From positions 1 through 23,697 of the forward strand of contig JAOPYU010000294.1 in assembly GCA_025964455.1 (NCBI GenBank): a DNA stretch of 23,697 nt, given 5' to 3'. This DNA is from Thermoleophilia bacterium (GTDB taxonomy: Bacteria > Actinomycetota > Thermoleophilia > Gaiellales > SKUG01). Position 1 is the stretch's first letter. The number at the start of each line of letters is the position of its first letter. The position numbers were made by a program, and so were the translations under genes. This document shows positions 7,476-15,786 of this stretch, one piece after another. Below the pieces are notes generated by a model. It made no database searches and was not told where the DNA came from. It saw only the letters and a list, made by a program, of their open reading frames with translations.

Positions 7476-8709
<1,234 letters not shown>

Positions 8710-8713
<4 letters not shown>

Positions 8714-9738
8714 GCCATGCCTCCCTGGCGCTTGGGCACGAGCCCGACTTCAGCGCGCTCGATCGCCGGGTGCCAGCAGGCAGCGACGTGCTCCTCGTCA
8801 CCATCGACGGGCGCGATGAGCGGCGGGAAGCGGTCCGTGCAGATCGAGGTGCGGTACTTGCAGCGCGGGTTGAACCGGCAGCCGCTCGGCGGGTTGATCA
8901 GGTCCGGCGGCAGGCCGGGGATCGACTCGAGCCGCTCGCCTTCCTCGATCGTGTCCTCGAGCGAGGGGAGCGACCCGAGCAGCGCCTCGGTGTACGGGTG
9001 CTGCGGGTGGTCGAAGATCTCGTCCGTCGGCGCATGCTCGATGATCCGGCCCGCGTACATGACGGCGACGCGGTCGGCCACCTCGGCCACCACGCCCATG
9101 TCATGCGTGATCATGATGACCGCCGTGCCGAACTCCTTCTGCAGGTCGGCGATGAGCTGCAGGATCTGTGCCTGGATGGTGACGTCGAGCGCCGTAGTCG
9201 GCTCGTCGCAGATGAGCACGCGCGGGTTGCACGCGAGTGACATCGCGATCATCACGCGCTGTCGCATGCCGCCCGAGAACTGGTGCGGGTAGGCGTCCAG
9301 TCGCTCCCGGGCCGCCGGGATCTGCACGGCCTCCATGAGCTCGAGCGCGCGTGCACGCGCCTGCTGCATCGTCATGCCCTTGTGGTGAATCAGGCCCTCG
9401 GTGAGCTGCGTGCTGATCTTCAGGACCGGGTTGAGCGAGGTCATCGGGTCCTGGAAGATCATTGCGATCTCGTTGCCGCGGACCGCCTGCATCTCCTGCT
9501 CGCTGATCTGCGTCAGGTCGCGGCCGTCATAGAGCACCTGGCCGCCGGCGACCGTGCCCGGAGCCTTGATGAGTCGCATGACGCCGAGCGAGGTCTGGCT
9601 CTTGCCGCAGCCGGACTCGCCGACGATGCCGAGCGTCTCGCCTTCGTCCACCCAGTAGGACACGCCGTCGACCGCCTTGACGGTGCCGGCGCGGGTCTCG
9701 TACTGGACCTTGAGGTCCCTGACTTCCAGGAGTGCCAT
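8710..9738 (-). CDS. oppD: Oligopeptide/dipeptide ABC transporter ATPase (OppD/DppD)
   Basis: The first ATPase subunit, 342 residues. It has Walker [10 protein letters not shown] (about 40-48), Q loop [11 protein letters not shown], signature [15 protein letters not shown], Walker [13 protein letters not shown] and the switch His in [11 protein letters not shown]. The C-terminal motif has conserved cysteines ([14 protein letters not shown], later AACW); such cysteines hold a [4Fe-4S] cluster in mycobacterial OppD (known from the family, inferred here). The start is ATG at 9738 with AGGAAG about 9 nt upstream, 20 nt beyond the oppC stop. The frame is open far upstream but overlaps oppC there, so that extension is not coding. 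OppD and OppF form the ATPase heterodimer. Confidence 0.96.
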
Positions 9739-9758
9739 TCGGGGGTGCTTCCTTCTGC

Positions 9759-10820
9759 CTAGTGGATCGCGCCGCGCGGATCGAGTGCGTCCCGGACGCC
9801 GTCGGCGACGGCGACCGTCGCCAGGACCGTCACCGCGATGAGCAGTGCGGGCACCCACATGAGGTGGGGCGCCGCATCGATGAATCGGTATCCCTGCTCC
9901 GCGAGTTGACCCCAGGACGTGTTCGGCGGCTTGACGCCGAGTCCGAGGAATGACAGGAACGCCTCGCCGAGGATCGCGTTGGGGATCTCCAGGAAGATCG
10001 AGACGACCATCACGCCGAGGGCGTTGGGGATCACGTGCTTGGAGATGATCCGACCCGCCGGCGCGCCGTTCGCGCGCGCGCTCTCGATGTATTCGTTCTG
10101 CTTGAGACTCAGCATCTGCCCCCGCATGATGCGTGCCGAGGTGAACCACGTGGTCAGCGTGAGCGCCGGGACCATGAAGGCGATCGGCGGCGCGCCTTCC
10201 CACTTCTGCCTGATCACCGTAGCGGTGATGATCGCGAACGGCAGGTAGGGCAGCCCGTAGAGCGCGTCGAGCAGCCGCATCATCGCGTTGTCGACGCGTC
10301 CGCCCACGTACCCGGAGATCGAGCCGTAGACGACGCCGATGGCGAGGATGACGAGCGCTGCCGCGAACGCGATCGAGAGCGAGATGCGCGCCCCCAGCCA
10401 GCTCATCTTCCACAGGTCGAGGCCGAGCGGGTCGGTGCCGAACCACGCGTTGGCGTTGGGCCGTTCAAGCGCACGCGAGGTGTCGGTGAAGTTCTCGACC
10501 TTGGCGTCGCTGAACATCGGCGCGAAGATCGCCAGCAGCACGAACACGGTCAGCACGAACATGCCGACCATCGCGATCCGGTTGCGGCTGAACCGCCGCA
10601 GGGCGTCGCGCCACAGCGATCGCTGGTCGGTGGCAGCGCCTGCGTCCTTCTCGTTGAAGGCGGCGACCCGCTCCGACCAGTGGCCGGCGAGGTAGTCCAT
10701 CTCGCGGCGCGCCTCGATGCGCAGGTCGGGCACGTCGGTCGCTCGCGGGGGCTCGTTGAGCGGGTCCGCATCGCTGCGCGCGTTCTGCGCATCCTCTTCT
10801 TCGACGGTCATGTCAGTCAT
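9759..10820 (-). CDS. oppC: Oligopeptide/dipeptide ABC transporter permease (OppC/DppC)
   Basis: An inner permease subunit of 353 residues. An unusually long hydrophilic N-terminus of about 75 residues, rich in Glu/Asp at first, precedes the OppC_N-type segment (LRRFSRNRIAMVGMFVL) and TM1. A periplasmic loop with WFGTDPLGLDLW, the hallmark of OppC/DppC permeases, leads to the BPD_transp_1 domain with five more membrane segments. The coupling (EAA) loop is ESARANGAPAGRIISKHVIPN. The ATG overlaps the oppB stop by 8 nt, indicating coupled translation. Confidence 0.95.
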   Translation of the reverse strand: MTDMTVEEEDAQNARSDADPLNEPPRATDVPDLRIEARREMDYLAGHWSERVAAFNEKDAGAATDQRSLWRDALRRFSRNRIAMVGMFVLTVFVLLAIFAPMFSDAKVENFTDTSRALERPNANAWFGTDPLGLDLWKMSWLGARISLSIAFAAALVILAIGVVYGSISGYVGGRVDNAMMRLLDALYGLPYLPFAIITATVIRQKWEGAPPIAFMVPALTLTTWFTSARIMRGQMLSLKQNEYIESARANGAPAGRIISKHVIPNALGVMVVSIFLEIPNAILGEAFLSFLGLGVKPPNTSWGQLAEQGYRFIDAAPHLMWVPALLIAVTVLATVAVADGVRDALDPRGAIH

Positions 10821-11718
10821 GCGTGATCCGCGGGTCGAGCCAACCGACGATGACGTCGACGACCAGGTTCATGATGATGATGACGGCCGACACCAGCACG
10901 GTCGTGACGAGGATCAGCTGGTTGTCGATCGGCTGGGAGAACGCCTTGATGAACTCGCCGGCGATCCCCGGCACGCTCATGATCTTCTCGATGATGAACG
11001 AGCCCGTCAGCACGAAGCCGAACAGCGGGCCGGCATTGACGACGGTGGGGATGAGCGAGTTGCGCAGCGCGTGGCGGATGACGGTCGTGCGCCAGGGCAG
11101 GCCCTTCGACCGTGACGTCACCACGTATTCCTGCTGCAGCGCCTCGAGCATGGACGCGCGCACCAGTCGGATGAAGTACGGCATGATCGAGAGTCCGAGC
11201 AGGACGATCGGCCCGATCCGCAGCGACCACTCCTCCCACCCGTAGTAGGGCGAGTACTTGACCCACAGGGTGGCCGTGACGAAGGCCGGGAAGGCGAACG
11301 CGAGCGTGCTGATGAGGGTCACCGCGTAGTCCACGGGGCCGTTCACCTTGAGCGCGCTCGCGAGGCCGAGCGAGATGCCGACGACCGCGGACAGGAAGAA
11401 CGCGCAGACGCCGAGCAGCATCGAGACGGGCAGCTTCTGGGAGACGATCTCGGAGATCTCGAGGTTGCCCGGCTTGGTCGAGACGCCCAGCTGGCCGGTC
11501 ACGAGGTTCTTCACGAACGTGTAGTACTGCTCATGGAAGGGCTTGTCGAGCCCGAACTTCTTCTCCAGCTCCTTGACCTGCTGCGCCGAGTACTTCGGGT
11601 TGGAGCTGAACACCTGGTCGTCATACGGCAGCGCCTTGACCAGGCTGACCGTGATGAGGGCGGCCAGCAGCAGGACCGGGATGGTCCAGAGCGTGCGCCT
11701 GATGATGAACCCGAACAT
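10813..11718 (-). CDS. oppB: Oligopeptide/dipeptide ABC transporter permease (OppB/DppB)
   Basis: The partner permease, 301 residues from ATG 11718. TM1 starts at once (FIIRRTLWTIPVLLLAALIT), a periplasmic loop follows with FGLDKPFHEQY and GQLGVS, then the BPD_transp_1 domain of about five membrane segments with the coupling loop TSRSKGLPWRTTVIRHALRN, and the terminal WLDPRI motif typical of OppB. The frame stays open to an ATG at 11787, but those 23 residues are hydrophilic and unlike OppB, while the chosen ATG gives the standard N-terminus. GAGG lies 11 nt upstream. It is separated from oppA by a 173-nt gap that contains a strong stem-loop. Confidence 0.95.
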   Translation of the reverse strand: MFGFIIRRTLWTIPVLLLAALITVSLVKALPYDDQVFSSNPKYSAQQVKELEKKFGLDKPFHEQYYTFVKNLVTGQLGVSTKPGNLEISEIVSQKLPVSMLLGVCAFFLSAVVGISLGLASALKVNGPVDYAVTLISTLAFAFPAFVTATLWVKYSPYYGWEEWSLRIGPIVLLGLSIMPYFIRLVRASMLEALQQEYVVTSRSKGLPWRTTVIRHALRNSLIPTVVNAGPLFGFVLTGSFIIEKIMSVPGIAGEFIKAFSQPIDNQLILVTTVLVSAVIIIMNLVVDVIVGWLDPRITHD

Positions 11719-11831
11719 GTCAGTCGTGGCCTCGGTCGCGCCCCGCGGGGCAATGCCTCGGGTTTCCCCGAAATCGCCGCACTCCAACCACCAACCGACA
11801 CGGAGTCGTCGGCATCGGGTCCCGGAAGAGA

Positions 11832-11859
11832 GTCGGGGGTGGCAGCTGCCACCCCCGAC
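11832..11859 (-). terminator. Perfect 28-nt palindrome between oppA and oppB
   Basis: Two 14-nt arms, GTCGGGGGTGGCAG and its exact complement, meet without a spacer. On the oppA transcript the hairpin is followed by TCTCTTCCC, a pyrimidine tract. It lies 33 nt after the oppA stop. A smaller GCCTC-AGGC-GAGGC hairpin (11872-11885) lies between. It probably acts as a partial terminator or 3'-end stabiliser, so the binding protein is made in excess of the membrane subunits. Confidence 0.7.
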
Positions 11860-11891
11860 CTCGTGTTCGATGCCTCAGGCGAGGCGTCGTG

Positions 11892-13631
11892 TCACTTCTT
11901 CTTCTCGCCGGTGATGGCGACGTTCTCCCAGTAGATGATGCCGGACGGGATGAGCTCCATCCCGCTGACCCACGGCTGCACCAGGGTGGCGTCGGCCTGC
12001 ACGTACAGCGGCGCGACGGGCATGTCGCCCTCGGGACCGCTCAGCTTGGCTTCCATCTCCTTGTAGATCTCGTACCGAGCGTCGTTGTCGACCGTCTTGA
12101 GCGCCTCGTCGTAGAGCTTGTCGAACTCCGGCGAGTCGTAGTTGGCGCTGTTGAGGCCGGCCTCGATGTTGCCGCTGTAGAACAGCTGGTACCAGTCCTG
12201 CGCGTCCAGGTAGTCCTGGATCCAGCCCTGGAGCATCAGGTCCACGTCGCCCTTGGTCGGCGAGATGCCGATGCCGGTCGTCGAGAACGTGTCGCCATTC
12301 GTCGGCTTGAGCTCGACCTTCACGCCGACCTCACCGAGGTTCGCCTGGATCTGCTTGGCGATCGTCGGTGCGTTGCCCGAGTCGGAGATGTAGTACAGGT
12401 TGAGCGTCTCGTTCTTGTCCCAACCAGCCTCGTCGAGCAGCGACTTGGCCTTGTCGGTGTTCGGCGTGCCGTCCGTGTTCAGGAAGTCCTGGCTTCCCTC
12501 GCCCCAGACGTCGTAGCCGGGCACCGCAGGCGGCACGACGCCGACCGCGGGCTTGTCACCGATCTTGCGGATGTTGTCGACGATGTCCTTGCGATTCACC
12601 GCGAGGGCGAGCGCCTGGCGCACCTTCGGATCCGACAGCTCCTTGTTGCGCGTGTTCATGTACATGTACTGCGTGCCGACCGTCTCGTTGCTGATGAAGC
12701 GATCGTCGGCCTTCCACTGGTCCACGTCGGCAGCGTCGAACATGACGTTCTGGATGCCGGTGTCGAGGCGACCGCGCTTGAAGTCGGCGGATGCCGTCTT
12801 GGCCTCGGCGACCGTCTTGAACACGAGCCGGTCGAGCTTCACTTTGTCGGCGTCGTAGTACTTGTCGTTCTTCTCGAACACGATGTCGCCACCGGGCTTG
12901 TAGGAGACGAACTTGAACGGGCCGCTGGCAGAGGTCGCGGGATCCTTGCCGTAGTCCTTGCCGAGCTTCTTGAGCTCGTCGGCGCGGAGCGGGTAGAAGA
13001 TCTGGATCGTCAGCAGCTGCTCGAACCACGGCACCGGCTTGTTGAGCTTGATCTCGATCGTGGTGTCGTCCTTGGCGACGACGCCGATCTCGTCAGGCTT
13101 GCCGGTCGTGCGCGGCGCGGGGCAGGCGTTGAGTGCCTTCGCGTCGTCACCGGCGAGGCGCTCGCACGCTCCGACGATGTCCTTCAGGAAGCCGGCGAAG
13201 TAGGCACCGGTCGCGGGGTCGAGTGCATGCTGCACGGCCGCGACGAGGTCGGCGGCCACGATCGGCTTGCCGTCGCTCCACTCGGCGTCGTCACGCATCG
13301 TGATCGTGTACGTGAGGCCGTCCTCGCTGATCTCCGGCTTCTCGGTCGCGAGGGCGGGAACGACTTCGTTCTCCTGGCCCTCGAGCCGGTACAGGCCCGC
13401 GAACTGCGTGTAGCCCTTGGTGTTCACCGCGTCCAGGTAGGACATGCCCGCAGGGATGAAGTTGCCGGGCTCGGCCTCTTCGCCCTGGTTGACGATCAGC
13501 TCCTGCTTGCCGACGAGGTCCTTGCCCCCGCCGCCATCGTCGCTGTCATCGCTGCCACAGCCCACCGCGACGAATGACGCGGCTGCCAGCACCGCGAGGG
13601 CGCTCATCAGCTTCTGGAACTTCACGGACAC
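11892..13631 (-). CDS. oppA: Oligopeptide/dipeptide-binding lipoprotein (OppA/DppA, SBP family 5)
   Basis: The extracellular solute receptor of the importer, 579 residues. The signal peptide ends in the lipobox AVGC with Cys25 as the lipidated residue, then an Asp/Gly-rich tether. The SBP_bac_5 fold follows: early strand LIVNQGEEAEPGNF, LTYTITMRDDAEWSDGKPI (the family signature), GPFKFVSYKPGGDIVFEKN, VGTQYMYMNTR, and VRQALALAVNRKDIVDNI. It ends with GEKKK. The start chosen is GTG 13631, preceded by AGAGAG at 6 nt; GTG 13625 and ATG 13607 are alternatives and do not affect the mature protein. The ligand cannot be told from sequence: peptides are most likely, but some family members bind sugars or nickel. 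First gene of the opp operon. Confidence 0.93.
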   Translation of the reverse strand: MSVKFQKLMSALAVLAAASFVAVGCGSDDSDDGGGGKDLVGKQELIVNQGEEAEPGNFIPAGMSYLDAVNTKGYTQFAGLYRLEGQENEVVPALATEKPEISEDGLTYTITMRDDAEWSDGKPIVAADLVAAVQHALDPATGAYFAGFLKDIVGACERLAGDDAKALNACPAPRTTGKPDEIGVVAKDDTTIEIKLNKPVPWFEQLLTIQIFYPLRADELKKLGKDYGKDPATSASGPFKFVSYKPGGDIVFEKNDKYYDADKVKLDRLVFKTVAEAKTASADFKRGRLDTGIQNVMFDAADVDQWKADDRFISNETVGTQYMYMNTRNKELSDPKVRQALALAVNRKDIVDNIRKIGDKPAVGVVPPAVPGYDVWGEGSQDFLNTDGTPNTDKAKSLLDEAGWDKNETLNLYYISDSGNAPTIAKQIQANLGEVGVKVELKPTNGDTFSTTGIGISPTKGDVDLMLQGWIQDYLDAQDWYQLFYSGNIEAGLNSANYDSPEFDKLYDEALKTVDNDARYEIYKEMEAKLSGPEGDMPVAPLYVQADATLVQPWVSGMELIPSGIIYWENVAITGEKKK

Positions 13632-13664
13632 GGTGTTCTCTCTTTTCCTCGGACGACAGTGGAA

Positions 13665-13683
13665 TGGATCCCCCTCGGATCCA
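13665..13683 (-). promoter_or_regulatory. Inverted repeat in the oppA leader
   Basis: TGGATCC-CCCTC-GGATCCA is a perfect 7-bp inverted repeat about 35 nt upstream of the oppA start. It could be an operator or an mRNA hairpin. The rest of the 198-nt secG-oppA gap shows no clear -35/-10 pair; TACTAC and TTGAAC occur but at poor spacing. Confidence 0.35.
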
Positions 13684-13810
13684 GACGCTTGCGGCACAGG
13701 TTCGACACCGCATCGCCGGGCTCCTACCCGAGAGGTGCGATGTTCAACGCAGACTCCGGTAGTAAACGCCGAAAACCGCATCGCGCTTCGAGAACGGGAC
13801 GATCGCGCGA

Positions 13811-13825
13811 GAACCCGCAGGGTTC
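13811..13825 (-). terminator. Hairpin after secG, candidate terminator
   Basis: GAACCC-TGC-GGGTTC on the minus strand, a 6-bp stem with a 3-nt loop, begins 4 nt after the secG stop. Its position suggests a terminator separating secG from the opp operon. It lacks a U tract. Confidence 0.45.
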
Positions 13826-13829
13826 GGGA

Positions 13830-14057
13830 TCAGTCGAAGATCTTGGCGAGCGTGAGCGTCGTGGCGACGTACAGGAGGGCCGACAGGACCGTGATCCGGT
13901 CGAGGTTGCGCTCCATCACGTGCTGGCCCCCGCCACCGCCACCACCGGCGCCGCCGATCGATCCCAGGCCCGAATCACGGCCCGAGTGCATGAGCACCAG
14001 GGTGATCGTGAGGATCGAGAAGATGACGTGGAGGAAGATGACGATGCCTTCGAGCAT
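13830..14057 (-). CDS. secG: Preprotein translocase subunit SecG
   Basis: A 75-residue membrane protein that fits SecG, the small accessory subunit of the SecYEG protein-conducting channel. TM1 spans about 3-22 (IVIFLHVIFSILTITLVLMH) and TM2 about 55-71 (ITVLSALLYVATTLTLAKIF). The cytoplasmic loop between them contains the SecG-like pattern HSGRDSGLGSIGG, a run of seven glycines, and VMERNLDRIT just before TM2. Length and layout match the family. The ATG at 14057 lies 6 nt after a TAGCGT promoter element. It is the middle gene of a minus-strand cluster below the metallo-hydrolase, 48 nt away. In many actinobacteria secG lies next to gap-pgk-tpi; that neighbourhood is absent here. Confidence 0.85.
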   Translation of the reverse strand: MLEGIVIFLHVIFSILTITLVLMHSGRDSGLGSIGGAGGGGGGGQHVMERNLDRITVLSALLYVATTLTLAKIFD

Positions 14058-14063
14058 GCCCGC

Positions 14064-14069
14064 ACGCTA
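14064..14069 (-). promoter_or_regulatory. Leaderless-type -10 of secG
   Basis: TAGCGT on the minus strand, then 6 nt (GCGGGC), then the secG ATG. The hexamer is identical to that of the lipoprotein gene. It lies in the short gap after the metallo-hydrolase gene, giving secG its own promoter even if read-through occurs. Confidence 0.5.
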
Positions 14070-14105
14070 CCGCACCGGGCCGGACGCCTCAAGGCGGATC
14101 GTCGA

Positions 14106-15164
14106 TCAGTGCGCCGGATCCGACGCAGCTGCGTGGTATCGCACGAGCCCGTCGTCGCCCCGCGAGCGCCGGAGACGGCCGTCGAAGCGTGCGCGCTCGA
14201 GGTGCGCGAGCGATTCGGTGGTCGCGAACCGCTGGTTCGCGGCGTCCGGCTCGGCCGCGTCGAACACGCGGCTGAACACCCGCCCGGCGACGTCGTAGGC
14301 GGTGGCGCCATCGTCGCCGCCCGCCTCCACCGCGGCCACGCAGTCGTCGATGCGCTCGACGTGGTGGGCGACCAGGGCGCGGGCCCGGGCAGCGGCGCCG
14401 GAGAACGGCGCGCCGTGGCCGGGCAGCACGAGCGACGGATCGACCATGGCGATCCCCATGAGCGATTCGAGGTAGCGGGCGAGCGGGTCGCGCTCGTGTC
14501 GCGGGAACCGTCCGACCGCCGGTGAGATCCGCTCGAGGAGGTGGTCGCCGGCGAGCAGGATGCCCCCGTCCATGTCGTGGAGCACGAGGTGCCCGTCGGC
14601 GTGGCCGGGTGTCAGGCGCACGCGCCAGGTGCGTCCTGCCGCCTCGATGCGATCGCCCTCGTCGAGCGCCTGCCACGCGCCGTCCGCCGGCAGGTCGACT
14701 GCCATTCGGACGATGTCCGCCTCGTGCTCGAGCTGGTCGGCCACCGCGTCCGGGAGCCCGTGCTCGTGCAGGTGCTCGCGGATCGATCGGAAGTACGATT
14801 CCATGCGGCCGGCGGAGCCCCACACGTCGGGGGCCTGCCCGATCGTGCTGGCCGACGCGAGCACGGGGGCGCCGGTGAGGCGCGCGAGGGCACCGCTGCC
14901 ACCGATGTGGTCGGGGTGGTGGTGGGAGATGACGATGCGCCGCACGTCGGCGGGCTCGCCGCCGAGGGCGGCTATCGCGTCGCGCCAGAGGCGGGTGGCA
15001 CCGTGGGCGACGCCGGTGTCGAAGATCGTCAGGCCGCCATCGGCGTCACGCAGGATGTAGGCGTTCGCGGGATCGACCCGTACGTGCAGCGGGACGTGCA
15101 GCACCCATATGTCGGGAGCGACCTCGACGGGGGCCCCTGGAGTCGCGACGGCGTCCGGCATCAT
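14106..15164 (-). CDS. Metallo-beta-lactamase-fold hydrolase
   Basis: A cytoplasmic hydrolase of 352 residues with the zinc-binding motif HHHPDHIGG (81-89), where H81, H83, D85 and H86 bind two metal ions. Further metal ligands lie in LTPGHADGH, LLAGDHLL and LVLPGHG. The long insertion after the motif (about 95-150) and the C-terminal helical/winged region (about 260-345, ending in a segment with LAHLERARF) resemble the LACTB2/GloB-like thioesterase or RNase branch rather than true beta-lactamases. The natural substrate is unknown. Two ATG codons occur in tandem (15164 and 15161); the leaderless-type promoter favours the first. No signal peptide. Confidence 0.9.
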   Translation of the reverse strand: MMPDAVATPGAPVEVAPDIWVLHVPLHVRVDPANAYILRDADGGLTIFDTGVAHGATRLWRDAIAALGGEPADVRRIVISHHHPDHIGGSGALARLTGAPVLASASTIGQAPDVWGSAGRMESYFRSIREHLHEHGLPDAVADQLEHEADIVRMAVDLPADGAWQALDEGDRIEAAGRTWRVRLTPGHADGHLVLHDMDGGILLAGDHLLERISPAVGRFPRHERDPLARYLESLMGIAMVDPSLVLPGHGAPFSGAAARARALVAHHVERIDDCVAAVEAGGDDGATAYDVAGRVFSRVFDAAEPDAANQRFATTESLAHLERARFDGRLRRSRGDDGLVRYHAAASDPAH

Positions 15165-15171
15165 GGCCGCA

Positions 15172-15177
15172 AGTGTA
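15172..15177 (-). promoter_or_regulatory. Leaderless-type -10 of the metallo-hydrolase gene
   Basis: TACACT on the minus strand, then 7 nt (TGCGGCC), then the first of two tandem ATG codons. It fits in the 26-nt gap after the upstream secreted-protein gene. Confidence 0.55.
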
Positions 15178-15190
15178 GACCGTGCGGCGG

Positions 15191-15682
15191 CTAGGACTGC
15201 CAGATCGTGCCGACGCCGGCGGTGGCGTCGGCGAGCGCCGCGCGCGTCGCGGCCCAGGTGGCGGCCGTCGGCGCCTCGTACGGGCCGGCATCGCTGCCGG
15301 CACGGAAGACGTAGACGACGTCGGCTGGATCGCGCTGCTCGGTGTTGGTCTGGATGCGCACCGGCGCACCGTCTGCATCCACGGTGACGATGACCGTCGC
15401 CAGGACCACTGCCGAGACCGAGATCGTTGCGCCCCCCGCGGGTGCGGGCGCGGTGCTGGCCGGGGCCGCGTCGCGCCGCAGCTCATCGGCGAGCTCCTCC
15501 GAGGAGCGGTAGCCGTAGGCGCCCTCCTGGGTCGTGTCGGCGATCGGGGCTGCGGCAGGGACCAGGAACGGAGCCCGTACCTTGGCGGCCGCGGGTGCCG
15601 CGTCGAGCTGCGCCGAGGCGGCGCCTGCCCCGAGGGCGGCGATGGCAGCGCAGGACAGGGCGATGAGCAGGATGCGTCGCAT
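15191..15682 (-). CDS. Small secreted protein of unknown function
   Basis: A 163-residue predicted exported protein. The signal peptide (MRR, hydrophobic core about 4-20) has a likely cleavage site after ASA at residue 24. The mature part is Ala/Pro-rich at first, contains YGYRSSEELADELRRD, then a beta-strand-like stretch (ATISVSAVVLATVIVTVDADG) and ends at IWQS. I do not recognise a domain. The start is ATG 15682, with GGAG only 3 nt upstream; TTGTCC and TTCACT spaced 18 nt apart end just before it and could be its promoter. The open frame upstream of this ATG lacks export features. It is 26 nt upstream of the metallo-hydrolase. Confidence 0.7.
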   Translation of the reverse strand: MRRILLIALSCAAIAALGAGAASAQLDAAPAAAKVRAPFLVPAAAPIADTTQEGAYGYRSSEELADELRRDAAPASTAPAPAGGATISVSAVVLATVIVTVDADGAPVRIQTNTEQRDPADVVYVFRAGSDAGPYEAPTAATWAATRAALADATAGVGTIWQS

Positions 15683-15734
15683 GGGCTCCAGTGAACCATG
15701 GAAGGGGCGCGGCGGACAAGCAGTTGTTCCCGCG

Positions 15735-15757
15735 CTGACGCCCATCTATCGCGTCAG
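15735..15757 (-). terminator. Hairpin after the mannosidase gene
   Basis: CTGACGC and GCGTCAG form a perfect 7-bp stem around a 9-nt loop, 29 nt beyond the mannosidase stop. The same 7-bp arms recur at 19121-19135. There is no U tract. Confidence 0.5.
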
Positions 15758-15786
15758 GGATCCGATATGTGCCGAAAGGTGCCCGC

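Noticed and set aside
10447..10700. Alternative-frame proteins within oppC and upstream of oppD
   Set aside because: They overlap the conserved OppC frame and carry no family motif.
11889..13577. Long open frame on the plus strand opposite oppA
   Set aside because: It is the GC-rich antisense shadow of oppA, with low-complexity Arg/Val/Leu/Asp composition and no domain. The minus strand has a full SBP family 5 protein.
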